A DNA stretch of 64,000 bases from a virus: positions 141,045-205,044 of IMG/VR virus record IMGVR_UViG_3300042305_001773. One strand, given 5' to 3'. The notes under the pieces were generated by a model. It made no database searches, was not told the DNA's origin, and worked only from the letters and a program-made list of their open reading frames with translations. The stretch's first letter is position 1. Each line of letters starts with the position of its first letter. A program made the position numbers and the translations under genes. This document shows, one piece after another, positions 46,309-55,923 of the stretch.

Positions 46309-49300
46309 TTACTTTCCGTAGTTTGCGCCGGTGCCGCCAGCCATATCGACTGCCGGTCCGTTGTCTGGGGTATCTTCCATGCGGTGACCGGTTGCCGCCA
46401 GCACCGCCTCCGACAGCCCGTGCAGCGTCAACGTGCCGTTCACGTTCATATCGCCACCACCCCCGCCGCCCATACCTCCGGCTGATCGCGCGGCATCGTA
46501 TTGCGAGATCGTGTCGCTGAGGTAGTTGTAGCGGGCTTGATCTTTTTCATCGTCAAAGTATTCGCCACTCCACCAGCTCGTTTTCTTTTTCTTTTCTAGC
46601 TCGCCGAGACGTTGCCGTGCCGATTGAATAGGATCGGCTGACTGCGCGTCTAGCAGCGCCTGTTCGGCGACCAGCCGCATATGGGGTTTTTCAATTACTT
46701 GCTGTACCGACCCATCCGCCCCAGTAACGTTGACTTTTTTAGCGCCGCCGCGCCGTTTAAACTCCGCTTTTTCTTCAGCTGTGCCGAATCGTTCCACGTC
46801 CGCGGCGGCTTGCTCTTCGGTGTACTCTGGGTTGTACGGAATAAATACGCGCTCAGAAACATCTTGATGGCCGCCAAAAAGATGCCAATCAGCCTCGCCA
46901 CGAATTTCGCGCATCGACATCGTCGTTCCGGCCATTTGACCCATTCTGTTAAACGGGTCGTGCACCGTGAACTCTTGAATATCGCCGGCGCCGCCGCTAG
47001 TTTTACCGCCGTGCGTCATCGATTGTTGCCGGGCAACAAGATCGTCGTGGCGTTCTCGATCTTCTTTGCTGTACCACCAATTACCCTCGTTTCGTTTTGC
47101 GATGTCAGCAATCTCTTTTTGAATCGCGCCTAACGCTTCTTGCCGGGTCTGTGTACGAGTAACGCCAGTCGGCCCCGCGGGCGACGACGAGCGGCTTGGC
47201 TGATTTGATGCGCCAGCGTGCCCGGCGCGATTTAACTGCTGCACCTGCCCGGGCGTTAAATTCTGGGACGACACACCAGCGCCCGTTTTACTTTCCGAAA
47301 TAGCGCCGTGAATACGCTCCATGTTTGCGAGGTCGTCGTCGCTCAGGTTGTAAAACATTTTTGCGGCATCAGGCGCCTGCAGCGCGCGGCTGAAATTTGT
47401 CATCGCGTCTTGTTGCGCCGCTGGATCCAGCTTGTTGAACAATTTAACGGCGTCAGCAGACGGCAACGTCAAAAGCTGTTGTCGTTTTTTCTGATCTGTA
47501 AGCGCGTTTTTTAGCGCCGCGCCGGTCGGATCTTTACTGACCTCGTCGAGCACGGTTTGCTGGTCTGTAGTGACTTTTTCGGTGGCGGAGGCAACACCTT
47601 GTCCGTGCGCGCGTTTAGCTTCTTCAGCTACGCGTAGTGCGCTAGTCGTGCGACGTACAATAGCTTCTTTGTCTTTACCCATGACCGCGGTTAACTGCTT
47701 GCGCGCTTCGGCTCGTGCGGCTTCGGGGTCCATTCCCTCCATAATGAACTGATCAGTGAGGTGCTGCGTCATGCGCCCCGTCATTGCTAGTGCGCGCTCT
47801 TCATCCGACTTTCCGACCGTATCACCCATCTGGTTTACAGCAACGTCCGACATGGCGATGCTAATTTGCCGCAGCCTTTTTTTGCTGTGCGTGTCAAACT
47901 GCGAGTCAGACATACCCTTCGGCCGCAGTTTTTCGTACTCGGCTTTGTCGTAGTTCTTTTCAAGCGAGTCGTAAATGCTTTTGCCGACGTCGGCGGAAAT
48001 ACGATTTGAAGTGGCAGTTCCACGTTTTTGCGCTTTGGCAACATCAACCGGGGTTTGCTCCAGCCCGGCGCCGGCCAGTCCGCCAATGTCGCGCGCAACG
48101 CGGAGTGCCTGCGCAACACCGCGGGCCTGCTCTTTTTTCTCGTCCGATAATCCACCCCACCCGTCCCACGCAGCCGACATCTGTTTTTCAAAGTCGGTGC
48201 TGTCGGCGGCCAGCGCAGCAGAGGCAAACTTTTCAATTTGAGCGGTCGTGGCTCCGGCGCCCAGCGTTTGCTGCGCCATAGCTTTAGCGGCGGCCTGCAC
48301 GTCTTCAGCTTTGCCGGTGTTGAAACCGCGCATAATCAGATCTGCGCGGTTCCGTTGCTGCTCGTTTTTAGCTCGTTCCGCGTCTGTGCTGCCTGCGGCC
48401 GTATCCGCAGACTTCATCTTGGCAGCGCCGCGTAGTGCGCCCAGCTCGTCAGCCGTGAGCTTCTTGCCGGGATCGACGCCGGCCATGATTTTGAGTTGCT
48501 TGGCTTCGGCGCTGTCTGGATTCTTTTGCGCGGCATCGGCCAGCGTATCGATTTGCTTTTCGGTTACACTGGCCTGCGTATACATACGCGCCGCGGCCAC
48601 AAGTCCTTCTTGCATATCTGGCGCGTAACCCTGCAGCAGCGAATCTTCAGACGCAATGTTAAAAATGCGCTTTAAAGACTCCGTGCGTGTACCGGCATTA
48701 TCGCCGGCCAGCCGTTCAAGCTCGTCGCCCACGCGCTGCATCACGCCCGACTCTGTGCCGCGAGACGCCAGCTTAAACCGATCAGCGCGCCGCTTGTTCA
48801 TCTCTTCTTTAACCGTAGCTTCGTCGGTGGCGCCCTGATGGTGCATTTGTTTATGCGCTTCAATAGACACACCGGTACGCTGCTGTGAAATGGCGCTCGT
48901 TTCGGAGTACGTCGCTAAAAGCGTGTCGCGGCGGTCTGCTTCGTTTGCTCCATAAAACGCGCTGAAGTACTGATCAGCCATACGCTCGGCCGCGGCGCCT
49001 TTGAGCCCGCCGCCAGCGCTGCTCTTAAAGTAACGCACCAGTTCTTCTTTGCCGCGTTTTTCAAGTGTTTTTACGCGCTCTTCCGGCGTCATGTCGGCTG
49101 TTTCGTCCATCATGATGCCGGTCATTTTGGTAGCAAAACTCGTCGCAAGCGTGCTGTTGCGTGAGTGAAAATCTTCTTCTGACATCCCGCGCGGTTTTAA
49201 TTTTTTGAACTCGTCACTGCCCATGCGGTCGACAATTGCGCCAGCGTGCGCGCGCGACAAGTCACGCTGCAGCTCGAAACGCTGGGTTTTATACGCGTAC

Positions 49301-51009
49301 CCAGCTTTCATGTATTCTTCGGTGCCGATTTGATCCGTCATGTAAGCGCGGAACAACCGGTCATCGGCGCCACTTTCGCGCGCCATGTTGTAAAGGCCCT
49401 GAACGCCCTGCTGCCCGGCCATTTCAGCTAAGTTAAACGTCTTGCCCTTGTACTCGTATTTGTCTTCTCCGCGCTGATACGCCTGCATTGCCGCGGCCAG
49501 TTGCGTGTCTTTGTACTTATCCGGGTTCTCAGACACGAGCCGGTTCATCGAAGCCAGCGCGCGGCCAACAGACGAAGCGTCACCGCGAGTAGACATTGCC
49601 GACATGCGCGCTTCAGCTTCGGCGCGGTTGAGCTTCCCAAAACCGGGCTTCTCAAACACGCCGGCGTCAGCCATGGCTTGCCCGCGCAACAGATCGCCGG
49701 CAAGGCCCTTTTCAGCTGTAACTTCTTGTAACCCCATGCCGCGAGCCATGGCTTTCTTTTCGGCGGCAATGGCGTTCAGGTTTTGCAGGTCAGTGTTTGT
49801 ATCGCGCGCAGCTAACCGAATCTCGCGCACCATCGATTCGACCTTGCCCGCGCCCATGCTACCCTGCGCGCCATTTGTTAAATGCTGAAGGTTGGCAATG
49901 AGTTGCTGAATAGGCGCATTTGGGTTGCCGTTGTCGCCAAAGATTTCTCTGATAGCAGATACGGCGCCGTTGTACTCTTTCACCGCGCGCGACACGTTCT
50001 TGGCGTCCAACGCGTTTGCTGCTAACCCGAACCCGCTCATCTGCTCAATTTCTTCAGCGGACTTGGCGCGGGGATCTTTTGCTTGAAACTTGTCTACTTC
50101 GCCCAGTGTTGAATCGAGCCGCTGCCGGAACGACGGTAGTTTGTCTGCCAGCATGATCTTTTGCTCTTCTTCGCTGGCAGAGGCGTAAGCGGCGTCACGC
50201 GACATTAATTCAGCGTGCCCAAACTGGCGGGACAGCTCGTTCATTGTTTTGTCGTCGCGCTTGGTACGACTGATCGCTTTTACACGGTCAGCAGCCGATA
50301 GCGCGCCAATGCTTTGCGGCAGGCGACCTTGCTGGAACAGCGTTTCCATCATCTCGCCGCTGGCTACGGCACCAAAGCCGTGCATCTCGGCAAGGTTGGC
50401 ATCTTCGCCGTACAGATTTTGATATACATTTTGCGAGAACTGCTTGAGCGAGTCCGACGACATGCGCGGCCCTTGGCCGGCGGCGTCTGGACGAAAAAAG
50501 CCAATACGGTTGGTAGCCGCGGCAATTGCTGTCGGGTCGCCTCGGCGGCCGAACATGATGCCTTCAAGGTTTTCGGCGCCGATCTGAGACGCCGCAAATT
50601 GTTTAAATATCGGGTTGTTTAATACCCGCGCGCCAATATTTGCGTGCTCGCGGTCTAGGTCGGTAACTGGTTGGCCGCCGTTAACAAGACGCTGCGCGCC
50701 GATTAACTTTTGTGCCACCTGCGAGTTTCCGGCCATGTTTGCGGCTTCGATAGCCGCGACGCCGTGCCGCTGATAGCGGGCGGCTGTGTACTGATCCAGT
50801 AGCGCTTGCCCGGGCGCCTGATGCGCCAGAAACGCATCCTGCCCGAACATGCCTTGCACCAGCCCGGGACCGTACATGTTGGCCATGTAGCCGAAAGCGT
50901 CGTCTACGTGGGCAGCGTTTTGAAACGGAGAGTATACAGGCGGGGCGTACGGATTACCCGTGTAGTTTTGGGTAAAGCCGGCGGCGTTTTGTGAGTGATA
51001 TTGAGCCAT
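46309..51009 (-). CDS. Tape measure protein, 1566 aa
   Basis: This is the longest helical protein of the tail operon. It is rich in Ala, Gln, Met, Glu and Lys with few Cys, and is mostly predicted coiled helix (for example ADEKAEIVRR-type segments such as MGKDKEAIVRRTTSALRVAE). The N-terminus (QYHSQNAAGFTQNYTGNPYA) and C-terminus (Gly-rich MGGGGGGDMNVNGTLTLHGL) are low-complexity. Length would correspond to a tail of roughly 230 nm at 1.5 angstrom per residue. No lytic transglycosylase or peptidase domain is evident. The ATG at 51009 follows the chaperone-like gene by 9 bases. Confidence 0.8.
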   Translation of the reverse strand: MAQYHSQNAAGFTQNYTGNPYAPPVYSPFQNAAHVDDAFGYMANMYGPGLVQGMFGQDAFLAHQAPGQALLDQYTAARYQRHGVAAIEAANMAGNSQVAQKLIGAQRLVNGGQPVTDLDREHANIGARVLNNPIFKQFAASQIGAENLEGIMFGRRGDPTAIAAATNRIGFFRPDAAGQGPRMSSDSLKQFSQNVYQNLYGEDANLAEMHGFGAVASGEMMETLFQQGRLPQSIGALSAADRVKAISRTKRDDKTMNELSRQFGHAELMSRDAAYASASEEEQKIMLADKLPSFRQRLDSTLGEVDKFQAKDPRAKSAEEIEQMSGFGLAANALDAKNVSRAVKEYNGAVSAIREIFGDNGNPNAPIQQLIANLQHLTNGAQGSMGAGKVESMVREIRLAARDTNTDLQNLNAIAAEKKAMARGMGLQEVTAEKGLAGDLLRGQAMADAGVFEKPGFGKLNRAEAEARMSAMSTRGDASSVGRALASMNRLVSENPDKYKDTQLAAAMQAYQRGEDKYEYKGKTFNLAEMAGQQGVQGLYNMARESGADDRLFRAYMTDQIGTEEYMKAGYAYKTQRFELQRDLSRAHAGAIVDRMGSDEFKKLKPRGMSEEDFHSRNSTLATSFATKMTGIMMDETADMTPEERVKTLEKRGKEELVRYFKSSAGGGLKGAAAERMADQYFSAFYGANEADRRDTLLATYSETSAISQQRTGVSIEAHKQMHHQGATDEATVKEEMNKRRADRFKLASRGTESGVMQRVGDELERLAGDNAGTRTESLKRIFNIASEDSLLQGYAPDMQEGLVAAARMYTQASVTEKQIDTLADAAQKNPDSAEAKQLKIMAGVDPGKKLTADELGALRGAAKMKSADTAAGSTDAERAKNEQQRNRADLIMRGFNTGKAEDVQAAAKAMAQQTLGAGATTAQIEKFASAALAADSTDFEKQMSAAWDGWGGLSDEKKEQARGVAQALRVARDIGGLAGAGLEQTPVDVAKAQKRGTATSNRISADVGKSIYDSLEKNYDKAEYEKLRPKGMSDSQFDTHSKKRLRQISIAMSDVAVNQMGDTVGKSDEERALAMTGRMTQHLTDQFIMEGMDPEAARAEARKQLTAVMGKDKEAIVRRTTSALRVAEEAKRAHGQGVASATEKVTTDQQTVLDEVSKDPTGAALKNALTDQKKRQQLLTLPSADAVKLFNKLDPAAQQDAMTNFSRALQAPDAAKMFYNLSDDDLANMERIHGAISESKTGAGVSSQNLTPGQVQQLNRAGHAGASNQPSRSSSPAGPTGVTRTQTRQEALGAIQKEIADIAKRNEGNWWYSKEDRERHDDLVARQQSMTHGGKTSGGAGDIQEFTVHDPFNRMGQMAGTTMSMREIRGEADWHLFGGHQDVSERVFIPYNPEYTEEQAAADVERFGTAEEKAEFKRRGGAKKVNVTGADGSVQQVIEKPHMRLVAEQALLDAQSADPIQSARQRLGELEKKKKTSWWSGEYFDDEKDQARYNYLSDTISQYDAARSAGGMGGGGGGDMNVNGTLTLHGLSEAVLAATGHRMEDTPDNGPAVDMAGGTGANYGK

Positions 51010-51018
51010 ACGCCACCG

Positions 51019-51402
51019 TCATTTTCCGCCATTCAGTTCTTTGTATCGTTCAATAAGTTCCTGCGCTGCTTTGTCAGCTATTATAGCTTTTTTAGGGCTT
51101 GATTTTGGCGTGTCTTTTGCCGCGGCTTTCTGCTCTTCTTTTAGATGATCCCACGGAAAAAGTGTTGTTTGAATGTTTTCCAGCAACTCAATTGCCCGCG
51201 TTTTGGCGTTACCAAAACTGTCTTCAGTCAGACTGCCGTGCGCTACAAGAGCAAGCCAGTGCCTGTGCGCTGCTTGCATTAATTCGTAGTCTTCTCGTCG
51301 CGCCATCTCCGTAAGTGTTAGCAGGTGCTTTATTCGCCACTGTCTGTTTTTGGGATCGGCACCGGTGTAATCAATCACACCGGAAACGGCAGCCCGCACC
51401 AT
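51019..51402 (-). CDS. Small protein before the tape measure, 127 aa
   Basis: Begins MVRAAVSGVIDYTGADPKNR and is helical, ending in a Lys-rich tail (KAAAKDTPKSSPKKAII, then ELIERYKELNGGK). It occupies the position of the second tail assembly chaperone frame, but no slippery sequence was identified and it has its own ATG eight bases after the upstream stop. No family is recognised. Confidence 0.5.
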   Translation of the reverse strand: MVRAAVSGVIDYTGADPKNRQWRIKHLLTLTEMARREDYELMQAAHRHWLALVAHGSLTEDSFGNAKTRAIELLENIQTTLFPWDHLKEEQKAAAKDTPKSSPKKAIIADKAAQELIERYKELNGGK

Positions 51403-51410
51403 GAAGGCCG

Positions 51411-52406
51411 CTACCCGATCCCGTTCCAAAAACTTGGTTCAAGCGCCATAGCTTCCATCGCTTCAACCAACCGCTGAAACTTCCGCAGGTGAGTGGCGGC
51501 AAGGCGGCGCGTTACTTCGTGCGCGAGCGCCTTGCTGTGCACGAACTCACGCGCCGCGGGAAGCGCTGTCTGATTGGGTTTATCTGGGTTGACGTCAAAT
51601 TTAAAGTCGCTCAACTGCGGCACGATCACAAGCGGCTTTCCATTGGCGTCGTATACCGCGGCTAACGAGCAGGCCATGCGGTACTCGAATAGCCGTAGAA
51701 ACCACTCGGCCTCTGACAGGATCAAGCCGTCATTCTGGTCCAGCAGTAGTTGTCGTTGGACGTCAAAGTTCTCGTCGGCCAGCATGCTGCGGAACTCCAG
51801 CACGATCTTACCGCCCATCAGCTCAAACCGGCGCGTAAACCGCGAGCTGCCCAGAATCGTGACGAGGAAATCTTCTTTGTCGCGGTCCGTTACTTCGACG
51901 TCAAACTTTTGCTGCATGTCCCAGCCGCAGCGGGGGCAGAACGGCAAGATAGCCATCGGCGGCACGATGCTCTCTTCTGGTACACCGGGCGCGGCTTCTG
52001 TCGCCGCCTCGGGGGTTGTCGTTTCAGCCGCAGGCGCCGCTTCTTCTGTCGCGGGTGTTTCTCGATCGTCGATGATCTCGGCGTCGGTGTTTTGAAGCTG
52101 CGCGTACATTTCACGCACGCTGTCAGGCATGTTGGCCGTTTCTTCTTCGAACTGTTCTTTTTGCGCTTTTTTCTTGGCGACTTCTTTCGCTTCGCTCAGC
52201 ATGGTTTTGATAGTTTCAACGTCTTCTTCTTTCATGGCGCTTTTGTCGATGAGGACGTCCACGCGCGAAGACGGCGGCAGCGTGTCTTTGATCCGCAGCA
52301 TGAGCTGACCAAGCTCGGCCGGAATCGGGTCGTTTTTCCGCCAACCAAACTGTTCTAGCGTTTTTGCTGTAAAATCGGACACGTACACGTTTTCAACCAA
52401 TTCCAT
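51411..52406 (-). CDS. Tail assembly chaperone-like protein with zinc motif, 331 aa
   Basis: The N-terminal 75 residues are globular (VENVYVSDFTAKTLEQFGWR). A Glu/Ala/Thr/Pro-rich linker (PATEEAAPAAETTTPEAATE) follows. The C-terminal half contains FCPRCGWDMQQ, then FLVTILGSSRFTRRFELMGG and KIVLEFRSM, a pattern I recall from phage tail/baseplate chaperones located upstream of the tape measure. The C-x-x-C may bind zinc. It ends with helices (EVTRRLAATHLRKFQRLVEA). The likely function is solubilising the tape measure. Confidence 0.55.
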   Translation of the reverse strand: MELVENVYVSDFTAKTLEQFGWRKNDPIPAELGQLMLRIKDTLPPSSRVDVLIDKSAMKEEDVETIKTMLSEAKEVAKKKAQKEQFEEETANMPDSVREMYAQLQNTDAEIIDDRETPATEEAAPAAETTTPEAATEAAPGVPEESIVPPMAILPFCPRCGWDMQQKFDVEVTDRDKEDFLVTILGSSRFTRRFELMGGKIVLEFRSMLADENFDVQRQLLLDQNDGLILSEAEWFLRLFEYRMACSLAAVYDANGKPLVIVPQLSDFKFDVNPDKPNQTALPAAREFVHSKALAHEVTRRLAATHLRKFQRLVEAMEAMALEPSFWNGIG

Positions 52407-52420
52407 GGTTATCTCCTTCG

Positions 52421-55303
52421 TCAGGTTCGCGGAATGATGGGATAGTTGCCGTTAATGATCTTGGGCGTATTAGATTTGAACTCTGGCTCCTTGTACTCAG
52501 CCGCAAGACCGGGCGCTTCGTTACGGCGCTTGTCGATATACCCGCCTTCGTTTTGCACGATTTTCAAATCTTGCTCAACATAGGCTGGCGCCGAGTTAAG
52601 CCACTTATCGCCCGGGAACGGGAACGTCTTTCCACAGGCAGCCGCATTCACAGGCCGCTCAGTCCACTTATCGGGGCTCTTGCCGCCGATGCGCGCCATC
52701 TGCTGCCACCTGTCTTCGTAAAGCATGAAATCTGGGATCTTGTAGTCTTCGTCGCGCCGGAACGAGAACTCCAGAATCGTCATCACACGATCGTTGCCGG
52801 CACGCTTGTCGGTGTACCACAGCTGCTGAATTTTTTCGTTATCAATTTGATCGCCAATCGCCGGGATATCCACGTCGATTAACGACTTGAACAGCTCGAC
52901 CGCCGCGCGCACCTGCGCCTGACAATCACCGTCGCAGGGGCCCACGAAAATAGCACCGCGAGCGGCCATCTCGGTGAGGATGTGCCCCTTTGATACCAGC
53001 ACGCTGCCGTCGCACAGTACGTTACCGTCGCAGAAGATGTCGCCGTCTGTGCCGATTGGGCCGCAGAGGCAGGTAAGCGTCTGTCGGAACAAGTTTGCTT
53101 TGTTCGTGCCGCCAATTTTCTGCCCACCAAAGAAGTGATAAACTTCGCCGTCTTCTTTGAGATAGTTATAGAAGTTGGTGGACTTCGTAATGATGTCTTT
53201 GCTGCCTTGCGCTGCGTCGAGCATGATGTCGCCGGGTTTTATATTGCCGCCGCCCGTGCGCATGTAGATCTGATGCGCCAGCCCCACCACGTTTGAATAG
53301 GGCGCTCGCGCAACGACACCGGCAAATTTAATTTGATCGCCGCACTGCTCGAAATCGTACTCAATCGTCTTGCCGCGCGACTCCAACAGAATGCCGCCTT
53401 CGCGATCCGACGTTTCGTTACCGGCAAACACCAGTACGTTACGCTCGGCTTTGATTCGCACATTTTTCTCTGTCGCGGATACGTCGACAGACTTGTTGGC
53501 GCGCAGAATGACGTCGTTACCGCCCCACGCTTGAACGTCGCGGCCACCCTTAAGCCACACGTCGCCCGGGGCTGAGATAATTACACACCCAGCCACCATC
53601 CGAATCTCGCCGCCATATCCGTCACCGATAACTACGCCGCCATCCTCAAGCAACGAGATATACGACTCCTGCTCATAGAACTTTTGCTCGTTATAGCGAT
53701 GGTCGATTTTCCACTCTTTGGGCGTAGGCTCCTTGAGGTACATCGAGCCCTTGAGCTGGCTGAACTCCGGGATCTTCTGATTAACGTCAGCATAGCCTTC
53801 ACTTTTTAGATCCTGTTCTTCCCACGTCTTGTAGTCCTTAGCGTGCCAGTAGAACGGGTGCAGGCCGGCGTAGTTAAACAGGTAGCCGTGCAGGTCGAGG
53901 ACAGCCGTGGCGCGCTGCATGTTCGGCCACTTGGAATCCGTCGTCTTGATGTCGCCGGTAATCTTGTGGTCTGGGCCGCTGCCGTATTTACTCGCGGCTT
54001 TGTAGTTCTTTTCGGTGTCGTCACCTTCGCCGGATTCAGGGCGCTTGAGCCGCTGCGGCATCGGCAACAGAATGCGCTTAGATAACACAATGCCCTTAGA
54101 CGACGTAATAAACCGACGGCCGTCTAAACCTGTGTTATCTTCTTGCAAACCGTAAACAGGCTTCTCTTCGTGGTCTTTAGTTTTTTCGCCGCCGCCACAG
54201 TCCGGCGAGAATCCGTCTTTGCCGCGGATGCTCGACTCATACGGCGGTATCGGCCCGCCGGCGCTACCGGGTTTGTACGTCCACCGCTTTACACCCTTTG
54301 GCGGAGCATGTGTGATAGTGCGAGAGCCCTGCCCTAAATAACCAAAGAACGTTTGCGTGCGGTGGTACGGCTGCTGAAATTCGTTCTTGTTTTCCCAGTG
54401 CGAGTAATACGGCACACCAAGCGGGCACTGGTAGTCTTTCGGTTGGAACTCCTGCACCATCGGCAGCCCGGGCTCTATCATGCCTGCGGCTTCCCACGGA
54501 TACGGCGAATACCCTGTGCTGTCGTTGCACTCCGCCTGATCCATGTAGGCGTCGCGCTCGCTACCAGCCGTCCAGACCTGCATGTTGTACCCAGCCACGC
54601 GCAGCATCTGGTCGTGATAGAACCCGTAAATGCCACAGAACTCGTTAACAGAGGCCCGCAACATGAAATCGTCGACAGAGATGCCGATGCCCGTGGTGGA
54701 CACTGCGCCCCACTCACTCGCGAGTGTCGCGTCCCACGGGCGCCAACACGACCAGTCGACCATCTGGCCGTTCAGCTTCTCTTTGATGTACTTTTTGTGG
54801 CAGTCGTCGACGCGCTTTCGAGTAGCCTGCGAGATATAGTCGTGGTAGGCGCGCTTTCCGATATCTAAAACGCTCGGCACGCAGCCGACGATATATGCCT
54901 GCCCCAGCCGGTCGTGAATCATGACGACAACGGGGGTGCCGGGTGCGTACGTGTTAATAGCAGACGCGCCGAAACACACCTGACTTGTCGTAGACAGCGC
55001 GGACGCAATAATCGGCGCCCGGGACTTTTCGACAAACACCTTGTAGCAATTGGCGATTGCCGTACCGTCGACAATCAATCCGGTACACAGGCGACCGGTA
55101 TCCTGAAAGCCGGCCTTGTAGCCGTGCAGCTTAGAAAAGGGGTCAGCTACTGCCTGCACCTGCGAGCCGTAAGCGGCTGTTCCGGTGCGAGTAGCTAACT
55201 GTTTTTGCGCAACAAGCCGGGCAGCGGACGCAAGATCGTAAGAGTGTTGTTGCCCAGTTTGTGGTGTATTACTGACCGGTTTACCCGGCGGGGTAACGCC
55301 CAT
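52421..55303 (-). CDS. Baseplate spike protein (gp5/VgrG-like, beta-helix), 960 aa
   Basis: Residues about 60-145 look like an OB-fold (YAPGTPVVVMIHDRLGQAYI), the attachment domain of gp5-type spikes. Residues about 555-660 are a run of repeated short strands (GGEIRMVAGCVIISAPGDVW, LKGGRDVQAWGGNDVILRAN, KSVDVSATEKNVRIKAERNV), typical of the spike beta-helix. Further strand units follow with Cys (GTDGDIFCDGNVLCDGSVLV). The tail is helical/loop and ends PKIINGNYPIIPRT. No lysozyme motif is seen. It pierces the cell envelope at the tail tip. Confidence 0.75.
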   Translation of the reverse strand: MGVTPPGKPVSNTPQTGQQHSYDLASAARLVAQKQLATRTGTAAYGSQVQAVADPFSKLHGYKAGFQDTGRLCTGLIVDGTAIANCYKVFVEKSRAPIIASALSTTSQVCFGASAINTYAPGTPVVVMIHDRLGQAYIVGCVPSVLDIGKRAYHDYISQATRKRVDDCHKKYIKEKLNGQMVDWSCWRPWDATLASEWGAVSTTGIGISVDDFMLRASVNEFCGIYGFYHDQMLRVAGYNMQVWTAGSERDAYMDQAECNDSTGYSPYPWEAAGMIEPGLPMVQEFQPKDYQCPLGVPYYSHWENKNEFQQPYHRTQTFFGYLGQGSRTITHAPPKGVKRWTYKPGSAGGPIPPYESSIRGKDGFSPDCGGGEKTKDHEEKPVYGLQEDNTGLDGRRFITSSKGIVLSKRILLPMPQRLKRPESGEGDDTEKNYKAASKYGSGPDHKITGDIKTTDSKWPNMQRATAVLDLHGYLFNYAGLHPFYWHAKDYKTWEEQDLKSEGYADVNQKIPEFSQLKGSMYLKEPTPKEWKIDHRYNEQKFYEQESYISLLEDGGVVIGDGYGGEIRMVAGCVIISAPGDVWLKGGRDVQAWGGNDVILRANKSVDVSATEKNVRIKAERNVLVFAGNETSDREGGILLESRGKTIEYDFEQCGDQIKFAGVVARAPYSNVVGLAHQIYMRTGGGNIKPGDIMLDAAQGSKDIITKSTNFYNYLKEDGEVYHFFGGQKIGGTNKANLFRQTLTCLCGPIGTDGDIFCDGNVLCDGSVLVSKGHILTEMAARGAIFVGPCDGDCQAQVRAAVELFKSLIDVDIPAIGDQIDNEKIQQLWYTDKRAGNDRVMTILEFSFRRDEDYKIPDFMLYEDRWQQMARIGGKSPDKWTERPVNAAACGKTFPFPGDKWLNSAPAYVEQDLKIVQNEGGYIDKRRNEAPGLAAEYKEPEFKSNTPKIINGNYPIIPRT

Positions 55304-55367
55304 TTTTATGCCACCAAATAGGTGTGGTTACGGGCATTACGCCCAAGGCTTTACAGCCTAATACCAT

Positions 55368-55400
55368 AAGCGGCGGCTGCGTTTTGCGCAACCGCCGCTT
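55368..55400 (-). other. Intergenic hairpin between tube and spike genes
   Basis: A 14-bp GC-rich stem (55368-55381 with 55387-55400) has a 5-base loop. The one imperfect position (55377/55391) is C-A in plus RNA but G-U in minus RNA, so the stem is complete only in the minus transcript. Two small hairpins (GGGC/GCCC and GGCT/AGCC) sit at 55332-55358. No U-tract follows. The position after the tube gene suggests partial termination or mRNA protection to raise tube and sheath expression relative to the genes behind. Confidence 0.75.
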
Positions 55401-55428
55401 ACTTAATTGCCTATATTACCGACTAAAA

Positions 55429-55872
55429 TCACTCGTCTTCAAGATCCGAGAAGATGAAGCCGAGATTTTCAGTCAGAACGATTTCCTGCGCCGTGATGCT
55501 CGCGCCAATCGACGTGAGCGTAGCGTCGAGCATCGTGTACGTGCGCTTAGCCTGCGAGCACTTCTGTCCGCCATTGCCGGTAGCCTTCAGCACGAGGGTA
55601 TCGGGCTGACACATGTTACCGAACTTGGTGATGAGTTGGCGCATGCTGGAGTTACCACCAACCACGCGGCTCATCTGGCACTGACCTTGTCGGCGGTTGC
55701 CGACATAGTACACGTTATTCGACCCGATCTCGTACAGCATGTTCACTGTGCGGTTGCACGTGAATTGAACCTGCTGCACAAGCACCGCCTTCTGTCCACC
55801 GAGCGTAAGTTCGAGGTCTTCCGCGCGGAACGAGCCGACGTGCGCTTGTTTATTTCCGAAACTAGCTGGCAT
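55429..55872 (-). CDS. Tail tube protein, 147 aa
   Basis: Directly downstream of the sheath gene in the classical sheath-tube order. The sequence is beta-rich (RAEDLELTLGGQKAVLVQQV, then FTCNRTVNMLYEIGSNNVYY) with short strands to an acidic end (NLGFIFSDLEDE), consistent with the single-domain beta-barrel tube fold; 147 residues is normal. AAGGTGAG lies before the ATG at 55872. A strong hairpin follows the stop, consistent with high expression. Confidence 0.8.
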   Translation of the reverse strand: MPASFGNKQAHVGSFRAEDLELTLGGQKAVLVQQVQFTCNRTVNMLYEIGSNNVYYVGNRRQGQCQMSRVVGGNSSMRQLITKFGNMCQPDTLVLKATGNGGQKCSQAKRTYTMLDATLTSIGASITAQEIVLTENLGFIFSDLEDE

Positions 55873-55923
55873 AGCTCACCTTAACCTTTGTTGTTGGTGT
55901 GTACTTTAACTTTGGTCAATTAC

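Noticed and set aside
51019-52406. Programmed frameshift between the two genes before the tape measure
   Set aside because: I found no clear slippery heptamer near the end of the first frame, and the second gene has its own ATG eight bases after the stop.
52421-55303. Lysozyme domain in the spike
   Set aside because: No catalytic E-D/T lysozyme motif or peptidase motif was visible; the middle is spike beta-helix.
55332-55400. Hairpin cluster after the tube gene considered as an intrinsic terminator
   Set aside because: No U-tract follows on either strand, so it is listed as an RNA hairpin of unknown function.
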